Source: an uncultured Fibrobacter sp. (lineage in GTDB: Bacteria > Fibrobacterota > Fibrobacteria > Fibrobacterales > Fibrobacteraceae). Taken from it: DNA of 37,186 bases. Under the pieces are notes generated by a model. The model was not told where the DNA came from and did not search any database. It saw nothing but the letters and a program-made list of their open reading frames with translations. Location of the stretch: positions 1-37,186 of the forward strand of contig CALATK010000219.1 of the NCBI GenBank assembly GCA_937891805.1, written 5' to 3'. Below are positions 16,324 through 23,080 of this stretch, one piece after another; positions within the stretch are counted from its first letter, which is position 1; each line of letters starts with the position of its first letter. The position numbers and the translations under genes were made by a program.

Positions 16324-16510
16324 AAAAAAAGACGTGGGACTTGTCTATGTTTACCTAACTCGAGGTTCAGCAAAACCTTAACCTGATAAACACAAACAAC
16401 CCACGCCCATTTCTGGACGTGAGCGTTCGCATCCTATTCTCAGGTTCTTTGAAATTTGCTGATTTCGAGTTAGAGAACAAGGAGCAAAGCTCAAGAAATG
16501 TCAAAAATTA
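16324..16510 (-). ncRNA. Structured RNA: free small RNA or attenuating leader of the 15048-16259 gene
   Basis: Two alternative folds are visible on the minus strand. Fold A is a long rod: 16465-16473 with 16355-16363 (9 bp), 16455-16462 with 16367-16374 (8 bp), 16440-16446 with 16380-16386 (7 bp), a large internal bubble, then a 10-bp tip 16414-16423 / 16400-16409 closed by a GAAA tetraloop. Fold B pairs GCGUGGG-UUGUU-UGUGUUUA (about 16387-16406) with UAAACAUA-GACAA-GU-CCCACGU (about 16332-16353), 20 bp with one 2-nt bulge, followed by C and seven U (16324-16330), a long terminator. A and B share the strand near 16400-16406 and exclude each other. Positions that pair as G-U here would be A-C mismatches on the plus strand, which fixes the orientation. 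The rod with central bubble recalls 6S RNA in shape only. Boundaries are estimates. Confidence 0.55.
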
Positions 16511-16516
16511 AGTTAC

Positions 16517-16544
16517 CTTATAAAAGCCTCATAAAAGTTTTCAA
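16517..16544 (-). promoter_or_regulatory. Probable promoter of the structured RNA / secreted-protein gene
   Basis: On the minus strand TTGAAA (16539-16544) and TATAAG (16517-16522) are 16 bp apart. Transcription would start near 16510, ahead of the rod structure. A perfect TTGACA at 16499-16504 exists but has no good -10 partner. Confidence 0.45.
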
Positions 16545-16610
16545 ATTTAATATAACTCTTTTTCAAGACAATAGGATAGCCCACAAACAAGTAAGCCATC
16601 AAAATTAAGC

Positions 16611-16637
16611 AAAAAACCCCATCTGGAACCGCCAGAC
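16611..16637 (-). terminator. Possible weak terminator of the Abi gene
   Basis: On the minus strand, hairpin UCUGG-CGGUU-CCAGA is followed by UGGGG and six U. The spacer between stem and U-run makes it atypical. It lies about 130 bp past the Abi stop codon. Confidence 0.3.
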
Positions 16638-16668
16638 GATTATTCCAAGCTGGAAGAAGCTCAACATG

Positions 16669-16697
16669 TTGACTTTTCTAATAAAAATTGGTATATT
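16669..16697 (+). promoter_or_regulatory. Promoter of the 54-nt small RNA
   Basis: TTGACT (16669-16674) and TATATT (16692-16697) are separated by exactly 17 bp, the same hexamers and spacing as the promoter at 23834-23862. The start would be at G16704. Confidence 0.75.
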
Positions 16698-16703
16698 ATA
16701 AAC

Positions 16704-16757
16704 GGGCTGGTCGAAAGACCCAGGTCCATCTTTGGCGAGGATGTTCCTCGCTTTTTT
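16704..16757 (+). ncRNA. Small RNA convergent with the Abi-like gene
   Basis: A compact transcription unit: consensus promoter, a start of GGGCUGG, a hairpin GGUC-GAAA-GACC (GNRA tetraloop, extendable to CUG/CAG around a bulged C), a linker CAGGUCCAUCUUUG, and a terminator GCGAGGA-UGU-UCCUCGC followed by six U. On the minus strand the same hairpin lacks a U-run, so the element acts on the plus strand. There is no open frame. It ends 8 bp from the stop codon of the Abi-like gene on the opposite strand. AbiF-type genes are known to be accompanied by conserved non-coding RNAs (an abiF RNA motif has been described), so this RNA may be the partner or antitoxin of the HEPN protein. That link is inference from position. 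Confidence 0.68.
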
Positions 16758-16764
16758 GTTCTAA

Positions 16765-17631
16765 CTATATCTTGGCAACCGCTTTCTCCGCCCAATCTTC
16801 AGGGAACGAGATATGTTTCAACTGAATGGCCGACGAATACTTTTCAAACAAGGCCTTAATTGACGGAAGAAATTCTTCATTCCACTTTTGGGGATTCGGA
16901 TACAAATTTCGCACAGCAAGGAACGCCGCCCAAAGAGAGCGTTCATCTTTTTCCTCAACTTCCTCAATATTTGCAGGAATTGCGGAGAAAATTCTATAGT
17001 AGAGTCGCCCGTAATGGGCACAGATATTGCGCAAGTCTGTTGCGCACCTTAGCCAACTTTTTAGATTCTTCGGAACGGTCTTATAATACTCGCTAGCAAA
17101 GTGCTTTTGGTCCGCAAGAACAAGGTCGGCATAAAAATAAGACAACATCCCAAACGAGAACAATTCTACAGCCACCCAAATAGGGAAGACTCCATTATAA
17201 CAGTCTTGATGGTGCTTCACAAAAGGAACATTTGAACTATGCTCAACTTCCCTATTGAACGTGTCCAAGAATTTCTGATGCTTATGCGATTGTGAATAAA
17301 TCGACGCATCCAAATAGCCAACGGGGCTGTACTTATGCGCATGGAAATAAGCAAGCCTCGCCCTCATAGAAATTTCAATCTCTTCAAGAGCCGAAAAGAG
17401 CGACCTTCTCAACAGACGGTCAAACTCATATATCTGTACAATCCTTGAAAAGCTTGTTCCGGCATTGTAGGACCCATCTGCTTTTCTAAACGGCAGGAAA
17501 TAAGCGGAAAGCCTGTAATAATTTATGGATTCAAGGCAGCGGATGGCGTCGTCAACATTTTCGATACAACAGCCGCGTTGTTCGATCTTTTCTACTTGTT
17601 CCCTATAAGTCGTCGCCTTTTTTACTTCCAT
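16765..17631 (-). CDS. Abi_2/AbiD-AbiF-like HEPN protein (candidate RNase toxin)
   Basis: 288 aa from ATG 17631; in-frame TTG 17661 and ATG 17658 lie inside the leader hairpin and would add a tail unlike the family. Family features: TTYREQVEKIEQRG at the start, INYYRLSAYFLPF (about 37-48), YEFDRLLRRSLFSALEEIEISMRARLAY (two pieces, about 68-95), and the HEPN-type R-X4-H site RNICAH (Arg201, His206) inside LRNICAHYGRLYYR. Abi_2 proteins protect against phage by abortive infection; HEPN members with R-X4-H act as metal-independent RNases, and AbiF-type proteins have been linked to structured RNA antitoxins and to the ancestry of Cas13. The G-run that could serve as SD is buried in a terminator-like hairpin just before the start, implying tight expression control. 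Full length; nothing appears broken. Confidence 0.86.
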   Translation of the reverse strand: MEVKKATTYREQVEKIEQRGCCIENVDDAIRCLESINYYRLSAYFLPFRKADGSYNAGTSFSRIVQIYEFDRLLRRSLFSALEEIEISMRARLAYFHAHKYSPVGYLDASIYSQSHKHQKFLDTFNREVEHSSNVPFVKHHQDCYNGVFPIWVAVELFSFGMLSYFYADLVLADQKHFASEYYKTVPKNLKSWLRCATDLRNICAHYGRLYYRIFSAIPANIEEVEEKDERSLWAAFLAVRNLYPNPQKWNEEFLPSIKALFEKYSSAIQLKHISFPEDWAEKAVAKI

Positions 17632-17684
17632 AAAAAAAATGTCCCCCCTGGGACACATCAATGAGAGGTGCGGGGGGTCCTGTT
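17632..17684 (-). ncRNA. Short leader RNA ending in a terminator directly before the Abi start codon
   Basis: From the predicted start near 17684 the leader reads AACAGGACCCCCCGCACC, then UCUCAUUGAUGU, then the hairpin GUGUCCC-AGGG-GGGACAU (7 bp counting one G-U) and eight U (17632-17639) that abut AUG 17631. The six C at about 17669-17674 could instead pair with the six G of the hairpin, giving an antiterminator. Most transcripts should stop here and yield a roughly 50-nt RNA, with limited readthrough into the HEPN gene. That is the arrangement of type III toxin-antitoxin loci, where the RNA is the antitoxin. No tandem repeats of the ToxIN kind are present. Confidence 0.55.
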
Positions 17685-17690
17685 ACTCTA

Positions 17691-17719
17691 AATATACAAT
17701 CTTTTTCAGAGAAAAGCAA
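17691..17719 (-). promoter_or_regulatory. Promoter of the Abi-like gene and its leader
   Basis: On the minus strand TTGCTT (17714-17719) and TATATT (17691-17696) are 17 bp apart. The -10 is identical to that of the small RNA at 16692; the -35 is weak. TSS near 17684. Confidence 0.6.
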
Positions 17720-17796
17720 GCACCCTTTCACTCGTTTAGATAAGAATCGGCCCTCATTTCGAGTAAATACTGGCAGGTTGAATCAAGCCCGGGCGT

Positions 17797-17823
17797 TGCG
17801 GGTGCGGCGCATGAGCACCCGCA
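17797..17823. repeat. GC-rich 9-bp hairpin (REP-like)
   Basis: TGCGGGTGC and GCACCCGCA form a perfect 9-bp stem with a 9-nt loop; another partial copy (GGGGGTGCGCGG) follows. Markedly GC-rich inside an AT-rich block. Confidence 0.6.
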
Positions 17824-17849
17824 GTGGGGGTGCGCGGAAGACGAAGGGA

Positions 17850-17912
17850 GATCCCCGTGATTCTATCGGGGCTTCGCCCCTCCAGAATGACAGCGGGGAT
17901 GACATTCGGCTG
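17850..17912. repeat. REP-like dispersed repeat
   Basis: GATCCCCG, TGATTCTATCGGGG, CTTCGCCCCTCCAGAATGAC and GCGGGGATGAC form nested palindromes of the GATCCC...GATGAC type also seen at 27750 and 35275. The stretch 17720-18059 holds these repeats, an inverted repeat and a gene remnant, and no complete gene. Confidence 0.65.
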
Positions 17913-17955
17913 GAGCCAGGGGGATTCCTTCCCCCTTTTTGTATATTAAAAAATT

Positions 17956-17995
17956 TTACCCTACAATCACTAAAATTGTATATATTGTAGGGTAA
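17956..17995. promoter_or_regulatory. Perfect 12-bp inverted repeat, operator-like
   Basis: TTACCCTACAAT (17956-17967) and ATTGTAGGGTAA (17984-17995) are exact inverses with a 16-bp spacer containing TATAT. The right arm ends on the A of an ATG that opens a short frame. This looks like an operator over a promoter, of the type that autorepresses toxin-antitoxin or phage genes. Confidence 0.5.
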
Positions 17996-18063
17996 TGAGA
18001 GTTGTGAACGGAATATTGAAAGAAGAACTCGAACCGAGGTTTTCAAGGGTTTTATGGAATTAA
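17995..18063 (+). pseudogene. Short open frame, probable remnant of an accessory gene
   Basis: 22 codons, MRVVNGILKEELEPRFSRVL plus two, then TAA. The beginning (VNGILKEELE) resembles the N-terminus of small accessory proteins I have seen next to nucleotidyltransferase-type toxins, but I cannot name the family with certainty. It stops abruptly against the convergent lipoprotein gene at 18060. With the operator-like palindrome in front it is best read as the decayed start of a deleted gene. It may also be chance. Confidence 0.3.
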
Positions 18064-18854
18064 TAAAGTAAAATAGCTCCTACACGGAATTTCCACCAAC
18101 CATCATTATACATCAATTTTCCGGGGCTATATTCAACATAAAAACCAAGAGGATTTTTCATTCTAACAAAAGCATTCAGACCTAAAGTCATTACGTCGAC
18201 CCTTTTGGCGTAAGCGGGTAAATTTTCTTTTCCATAATCTTCTCCTATAATATTCATATCAACAAATTCGGAGTTTCTCACCGTTGAACCTCCACTGTTC
18301 AAAGCCATTCTTTCGTAGTTCGCATAGGCTCCCAATGCAATTTTTTCCCCAATATCAAACATGGTTCCTCCACCAAAATTATAGAGAATAAAGCCATCGA
18401 AACGTCCAAAAGAATCATCCGCATTCAATTCTTCATCATCCTGTTCGTTGGGATAGAAACCGCCCACAAATGAAACTCCCGCCCCAAAATACATCGGGCC
18501 AATCCATTGCACAAAACTAGGACGTACTCCTACATCCAAGGGAATCGTAAGAGGAATTGAAAGAAATAAGCCCCCTTTTTGTTCTCCAATAGCATAATTC
18601 AATGACAAAATACTTGCTTTGAGATTTAGAGATCCTCCAGATATTTCAACATCACTATGTAACGAAGAAATACTGCGTTCTTCTCCGGCTGCCGCAAATG
18701 TCATTCCAACTTCAGCAATACGATATTTTTTATCCGTTGAATATTTAACTGCAGCGGCTTCGCCCACCATATTTCCAGAGGAGCTTGCCGCACAACCTGT
18801 AAAAATGCAAGCAATCACAAAGATTCCGAATAGAAAAATTTCACCTTTGCACAT
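18060..18854 (-). CDS. Unknown lipoprotein, beta-barrel-like
   Basis: 264 aa from ATG 18854, chosen over ATG 18860 because AGGAG lies seven bases upstream of the former. A lipoprotein signal is clear (FGIFVIACIFTGCAAS, lipid-bearing Cys21). The mature part alternates aromatic and polar residues in beta-like strands with acidic turns (YFGAGVSFVGGFYPN, FYVEYSPGKLMYNDGWW) and ends in ILLY. It therefore looks like a small outer-membrane barrel or beta-sandwich. Family not recognised. It stands alone between a terminator at 18950 and the remnant region, and is AT-rich like the rest of the block. Confidence 0.75.
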   Translation of the reverse strand: MCKGEIFLFGIFVIACIFTGCAASSSGNMVGEAAAVKYSTDKKYRIAEVGMTFAAAGEERSISSLHSDVEISGGSLNLKASILSLNYAIGEQKGGLFLSIPLTIPLDVGVRPSFVQWIGPMYFGAGVSFVGGFYPNEQDDEELNADDSFGRFDGFILYNFGGGTMFDIGEKIALGAYANYERMALNSGGSTVRNSEFVDMNIIGEDYGKENLPAYAKRVDVMTLGLNAFVRMKNPLGFYVEYSPGKLMYNDGWWKFRVGAILLY

Positions 18855-18949
18855 TTGCATGCTCCTAATTTAGCATAACACCGGAACCACTCCATGGCAA
18901 ACCCCATAGTATTTCTCCATTTCTATCAACAATGACTAGATCAAAAAAA

Positions 18950-18975
18950 GAGGCGAAACCCGTCCGCCTCTTTTT
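18950..18975 (-). terminator. Terminator of the second CotH gene (bidirectional shape)
   Basis: GAGGCG (18950-18955) and CGCCTC (18965-18970) form a stem flanked by A-run and T-run on both strands. On the minus strand it follows the CotH stop by about 20 bp. Confidence 0.8.
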
Positions 18976-18995
18976 CAAACTACAGGGACACAGCC

Positions 18996-21458
18996 TTACT
19001 TGAACGTTGCTGAATAAGTAACACCATCGGTAGGCGTGACGATACGAGGATTGTCAGTAACACCATCGCCCCAACCTGTGAACACAGCTCCGGAAGCAGG
19101 TACTGCCGTCAATTCCAGCGCATTACCCGAGAAGAATTCGCCTGCATAAGAAGTAGAGGGCAGTTTCATACCGTCTACCAAAACGGCTCCACTTCCAGAA
19201 GCATTGATGTTCACGGTAATCTTGTCGCCCAAGCCGAATTTTTGCTTGTAATCACTAATCACCGTACCATCGCGGTTTTCTGCCCATTTTTTCATACAGG
19301 AACCAGAAATGCTAAATCCGTCACCACAAGCGTTGTTATAGCCTCTGCGCTCCATCTCGTCCAAATCCCGTTCTGTTTCGTCGGAAACCAAGGTTGCCGC
19401 CATAGATTCCAACGTGGACCTGACCCGTGCGGCATTCACATAGTTCTGGAACAAGATTGCAGAGCGATTAATGAACAGACGCTTAAAGTTAGCATTCTTG
19501 ATTAGGTGATTGAAAATACTAGCAAAACTTCTATTATCAGTCTCATGTTTGCATCCGCCAGAAGCAATCCAATCGAACATATTGGTTCCAGTCGCTTGCT
19601 CATTTGTAGAGAACTCTCCACAAGCAGTCCAGCTCCAATCCATTCCATGATCCAAGTCATATACCATAAACTTGTATGGTTGGTCGGGGCTACGCCAAGC
19701 GCGCACGTTGTTTCCCGGCCAGTCTCCATTATGCATATAAATTTCAAAAGCCATGTATTCTGCAAAGCTACCCACATCCATCATGGTCTTTACGGTAGCA
19801 TAATCGGCATCCGAAACAGCATCGTTCTTGTTTACCAAATCCAACAAGTCCGTCCAATTACTTGTAGAGCCTATGTTGCTGGAAATATCATGTCCCAAAT
19901 GTTTAATAATTTCTACTGAGTTGGCATCTATACCATAGTTAGTTTCCACAAAGTGCTTGTTTTCACGTTCGCGCATATCATGGATTCCATAGTACTTGCC
20001 ATTGTAATACACAACCACCTGGCGACTTCTTTGATAATCTACATTTGTTCCTTCAAGCAAAGCTCCCGCCATGGCGTCTTCCAAATAGTCACTCACATAG
20101 CGGTTACCATTGTTGCGCAAGTTAAAGCCCCTAAAGGTATTTGCGGTCTCCTTGCGCGTTTCAAACAGCGGGTAATGGATCTTGCCATCTTGGTATTCTT
20201 CACGCATCACAATCGCCACGGACTTCTTGTTTTCCAAGCGGCTCCAGTTGCCCATCAAGGAGATTCCAGCATTCACACCGAACGCAGGCCCATCGGAACT
20301 GCTTCCATTCGGGAAGTACTCCACATGCACCGGCAGTTCCACATCTTCGAACAATCCGGCCGGAGCGCACTTAGGGCCACAACCATCGGTACTAGCATGC
20401 ACGTAATGTTTCTGGAAGAATACAGGATCTACGCTGACTGCCACCACAGGCATCTTTACCGTCTCACCTACAAAGATGGTCTTGGTAATAACTTCCTTTG
20501 TAAGGGTTCCGTTCTTGAAAGCAGAACAACGGAGCGGCGTATTCTTGGTGAACGTTTTTGGGGAATTAAATTCTTCCGAAGATGCCGTAGGCGCAGATCC
20601 GTCCGTGGTACAGCGAAGGGTCACGCCAGCTTCTACACTAGGCGGGTTAATCGTCACTTCCGGGCCATTGTAGAAGCCGGACTTGATAGAACTAAAATCT
20701 ACCGACGGAGCCATACCATCATACGCCGTAGCCTCTGTATTCGGCTTTTCTGGTGTTGGGGTACCAAAGTATTTCCAATCTCCTCCATCTACAATTCCCC
20801 AACTAACACCACCAGCTAGTTCAGGATAAGCGACAGAATCACGAATCCCATTACTAGGATCAATCAGGTAAATAGTGCCGCCCTTCTTGTCCATTTTCCA
20901 ATTGGTGTGGGGACGGCTGCGCAAAATCTTACCATCTGCATTCTTACTGTCGCCAATGCCAGCTACAGACGGAATATTCTTCTTGTCACAGAATATCGTG
21001 CGGAAAGACTTGGCCGCAATCACTTCATCGCCAATCACCCACTTCTTGGGCTCCTTCAGATTTTCAACCAAAGCCCATCCCTTAAGGTTTGCCGATACAG
21101 TACCGGCATTGTAAACCTCGACCCAAGACGGATCATCACCATCCAAGTCCAGCCAATCCAAGTTAAGGGATGCTATTTCTGTAATAACTACAGCAGAATT
21201 GCCAATCCAGCGTAGGGATGTATCCGGATAGACCGTTACCGTATCCTTCACGTAGATGGTATCTCCCGTCTCTGTAATCACTCGGGTATAGCCAGAACTA
21301 TCACCGGGGGCCTCCGAAGACCCTGAATTTTCCGCACCACCATTTTCGATGTTTTCCTCTGCTGGTTTAGAAGCTCCACCACCGTTTGAACAGGCAAAAA
21401 AACATACCATGCAAAGTACGGCCAGATACAATTTGAAAATACAGCGCCAAATGTGCAT
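18996..21458 (-). CDS. CotH-kinase family lipoprotein with lamin-tail domain (paralogue)
   Basis: 820 aa; AGAGG lies 8 bp before ATG 21458. Lipoprotein signal with lipid-bearing Cys23 (LCMVCFFACSNGG), then a Gly/Glu/Ser-rich linker. Order: lamin-tail domain (about 88-165, SWVEVYNAGTVSANLKGWAL), a chitobiase-C-like segment (about 245-325, VTLRCTTDGSAPTASS), a CotH domain (about 370-700) with YYGIHDMRERENKHFVET, HNGDWPGNN and the acidic VYDLDHGMDW, and a C-terminal repeat (GAVFTGWGDGV) as in the paralogue at 7162. CotH kinases phosphorylate proteins outside the cytosol; here the product would be lipid-anchored in the envelope. What it phosphorylates is unknown. Same domain order as the other copy but diverged in sequence, so not a recent duplication. 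Confidence 0.85.
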   Translation of the reverse strand: MHIWRCIFKLYLAVLCMVCFFACSNGGGASKPAEENIENGGAENSGSSEAPGDSSGYTRVITETGDTIYVKDTVTVYPDTSLRWIGNSAVVITEIASLNLDWLDLDGDDPSWVEVYNAGTVSANLKGWALVENLKEPKKWVIGDEVIAAKSFRTIFCDKKNIPSVAGIGDSKNADGKILRSRPHTNWKMDKKGGTIYLIDPSNGIRDSVAYPELAGGVSWGIVDGGDWKYFGTPTPEKPNTEATAYDGMAPSVDFSSIKSGFYNGPEVTINPPSVEAGVTLRCTTDGSAPTASSEEFNSPKTFTKNTPLRCSAFKNGTLTKEVITKTIFVGETVKMPVVAVSVDPVFFQKHYVHASTDGCGPKCAPAGLFEDVELPVHVEYFPNGSSSDGPAFGVNAGISLMGNWSRLENKKSVAIVMREEYQDGKIHYPLFETRKETANTFRGFNLRNNGNRYVSDYLEDAMAGALLEGTNVDYQRSRQVVVYYNGKYYGIHDMRERENKHFVETNYGIDANSVEIIKHLGHDISSNIGSTSNWTDLLDLVNKNDAVSDADYATVKTMMDVGSFAEYMAFEIYMHNGDWPGNNVRAWRSPDQPYKFMVYDLDHGMDWSWTACGEFSTNEQATGTNMFDWIASGGCKHETDNRSFASIFNHLIKNANFKRLFINRSAILFQNYVNAARVRSTLESMAATLVSDETERDLDEMERRGYNNACGDGFSISGSCMKKWAENRDGTVISDYKQKFGLGDKITVNINASGSGAVLVDGMKLPSTSYAGEFFSGNALELTAVPASGAVFTGWGDGVTDNPRIVTPTDGVTYSATFK

Positions 21459-21529
21459 TATAAGACCTCTTTATCCGTTCTAAATTTAAATGATTTTTTC
21501 TAAAAATGCTAGTAATATTCTATTTACCC

Positions 21530-21558
21530 TTGACAAACCGCACACTATCAGTTATTTT
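21530..21558 (+). promoter_or_regulatory. Promoter of tRNA-Phe
   Basis: TTGACA (21530-21535), 17 bp, TATTTT (21553-21558), 14 bp ahead of the mature tRNA. Confidence 0.75.
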
Positions 21559-21572
21559 TGGGCTACCAAATT

Positions 21573-21645
21573 GGTTCTGTAGCTCAGTTGGTAGAGCAGT
21601 GGACTGAAAATCCGCGTGTCGTTGGTTCAATTCCAATCGGAACCA
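21573..21645 (+). tRNA. tRNA-Phe (anticodon GAA)
   Basis: 73 nt. Acceptor GGTTCTG / CGGAACC, D arm GCTC...GAGC, anticodon stem GTGGA / TCCGC around loop CTGAAAA (GAA), T arm GTTGG / CCAAT, discriminator A. The next bases are CGA, so CCA must be added after transcription. Confidence 0.96.
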
Positions 21646-21647
21646 CG

Positions 21648-21683
21648 AAAAGCTTCGGTTTAACGACCGAAGCTTTTCTTTTT
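21648..21683 (+). terminator. Terminator of tRNA-Phe
   Basis: Perfect 12-bp stem AAAAGCTTCGGT / ACCGAAGCTTTT with loop TTAACG, then CTTTTTC. The A/T-rich stem base lets it work on both strands, so it may also end the convergent HD-GYP gene. Confidence 0.9.
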
Positions 21684-21708
21684 CTTACATTTCATGATTA
21701 CCCGCCAA

Positions 21709-22821
21709 TCAGTGGCGGTAAGGCCCGTAAAAATCGTCCCAATGGGCCAAAAGCAAATCCACCAACTCTGGCTGAAATTGCGTTCCACGCTGAGCCCTAA
21801 ATTCCTCAAGAATCCGTTCTTCGGGCCAGGGTTCCTTGTAACAGCGGGGGCTGGAAAGAGCGTCCAAAACATCGGCAACGGCACAAATCCGGCCTGCCAA
21901 GGGAATCATTTCTCCCTTTAACCCGCGGGGGTAGCCCGTGCCGTCCCAGCGTTCATGATGGGAACCAGCTATGGCGGAGGCAAACCGCAAAAGTTCTCTC
22001 TTGGAGGTCTTGAGCATCTCCTCGCCAATGATGGAGTGGGACTTCATCACCCCGTATTCCACCTCGGAAAGCTTGCCGGGCTTGTTCAACACAGAATCGG
22101 GAATGCCTATTTTTCCAAGGTCGTGCATAGGAGCGGCAAGCCTAATACGTTCGGCCTCTTCTTCGGAAAGGCCATAGTGCTTGGCCAGAATGTAAGATAT
22201 TTCCGCCACCCGCTGGATGTGGTCCCCCGTCTCCTGACTGCGATACTCGGACGCCTCACCCAAAATGTGAATAATTTCACGCTGGGTAGCCTCCTGCTCG
22301 GCAATCAGGCGGGCGGATTCTACGGTTTTTGCGGAATAGACGGCGGTAAGAATGAGGCGTTCTAGGTCCTGGCGAGAAAACACAGGCGTTTTCCCCTGCT
22401 TGTTGATGGCCTGAAACGCCCCCATCACAGTTCCTTCCGTATCAAAAAGAGGGACGGTCAGCACGGACGTGGTGTGGTAATGAGTTTTTTCGTCACTGCG
22501 ACGGTCAAACCTGGGGTCTTGGTAAGCGTCCTCTATCAGCAGAGGCTCCCCAGTCCGTACGGAATATCCAACGAAGCCCGCATCCAGGGGAATCCGGAGC
22601 TGGTCCACCCCGTGAGCCACCTTGGTCCAGAGTTCTCGGGTATCTTTGTCAATAAGCCAAAGGGAACAGCGATCGGCAGACACCATGGAACGGCCTAAAT
22701 CGGCCATAAGAATCAGCAGATTGTCCATTTTTCGTTCTGCCGCAATCTTCGGCATGTACGAAAACAGCAAATCTAGAATCCGACCTGATTCCATAGAGTT
22801 GTCGTCACATTCTCCCTTCAT
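21709..22821 (-). CDS. GAF-HD-GYP cyclic-di-GMP phosphodiesterase
   Basis: 370 aa, soluble. A GAF sensor domain (about 30-175, including AHGVDQLRIPLDAGFVGYSV and VPLFDTEGTVMGAFQAINK) is joined by a helix to an HD-GYP domain (about 185-365). The catalytic HD pair is at 233-234 (PMHDLGKIGIPDS), followed by SHSIIGEEML, SHHERWDGTGYPRGLKG (GYP at 296-298) and RICAVADVLDAL. HD-GYP proteins degrade c-di-GMP with a metal centre and so shift cells away from sessile behaviour. All metal-binding motifs I can check are intact, so it should be active. The GAF ligand is unknown. It stands alone between two tRNA genes, its start 23 bp from the tRNA-Ser -35 box. Confidence 0.92.
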   Translation of the reverse strand: MKGECDDNSMESGRILDLLFSYMPKIAAERKMDNLLILMADLGRSMVSADRCSLWLIDKDTRELWTKVAHGVDQLRIPLDAGFVGYSVRTGEPLLIEDAYQDPRFDRRSDEKTHYHTTSVLTVPLFDTEGTVMGAFQAINKQGKTPVFSRQDLERLILTAVYSAKTVESARLIAEQEATQREIIHILGEASEYRSQETGDHIQRVAEISYILAKHYGLSEEEAERIRLAAPMHDLGKIGIPDSVLNKPGKLSEVEYGVMKSHSIIGEEMLKTSKRELLRFASAIAGSHHERWDGTGYPRGLKGEMIPLAGRICAVADVLDALSSPRCYKEPWPEERILEEFRAQRGTQFQPELVDLLLAHWDDFYGPYRH

Positions 22822-22843
22822 GGCGCCAAAGATAGAAAAAGTG

Positions 22844-22872
22844 TTGACAGTGACCCTGTAGTTTTTTATTCT
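22844..22872 (+). promoter_or_regulatory. Promoter of tRNA-Ser
   Basis: TTGACA (22844-22849), 17 bp, TATTCT (22867-22872), 13 bp ahead of the tRNA. Confidence 0.75.
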
Positions 22873-22885
22873 TTACCCGCCCTTT

Positions 22886-22966
22886 GGAGGAATAGGCTAA
22901 TTGGTAAGTCAGCGGTCTTGAAAACCGCCGCCGTCAGGCTTGGGGGTTCGAGTCCCTCTTCCTCCG
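22886..22966 (+). tRNA. tRNA-Ser (anticodon UGA)
   Basis: 81 nt. Acceptor GGAGGAA / TTCCTCC, anticodon stem GCGGT / ACCGC with loop CTTGAAA (TGA), a class II variable arm GCC-GTCA-GGC, T arm GGGGG / CCCTC around TTCGAGT, discriminator G. CCA is not encoded. Confidence 0.95.
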
Positions 22967-22967
22967 T

Positions 22968-22996
22968 AAAAAAACGCCCCATGAGGGCGTTTTTTC
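22968..22996 (+). terminator. Terminator of tRNA-Ser
   Basis: AAAAAACGCCC / GGGCGTTTTTT, loop about 5 nt, ending in a T-run; starts 2 bp after the tRNA. Confidence 0.9.
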
Positions 22997-23080
22997 TTTT
23001 GTTCGCTAATTTTACATAAGGGCACTTTTCTTTTTCAACCTCCTTTTCATAGTAGGTCGTAAACGAGAACTTCACGATCC

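Noticed and set aside
16266..17720. Retron or CRISPR locus
   Set aside because: No reverse transcriptase, Cas gene or regularly spaced direct repeats; the structured RNAs sit next to a HEPN protein only.
17661..17990. 109-codon plus-strand frame across the Abi promoter region
   Set aside because: It covers the Abi leader, promoter and GC-rich REP-like repeats; no SD, and the composition follows the repeats.
21573..21683. tRNA-Phe as an integration site
   Set aside because: No integrase gene and no duplicated tRNA 3' end are visible nearby; the bases after the tRNA form its terminator.
22886..22966. Selenocysteine tRNA
   Set aside because: The loop CTTGAAA gives anticodon UGA, not UCA, and arm lengths fit ordinary tRNA-Ser.
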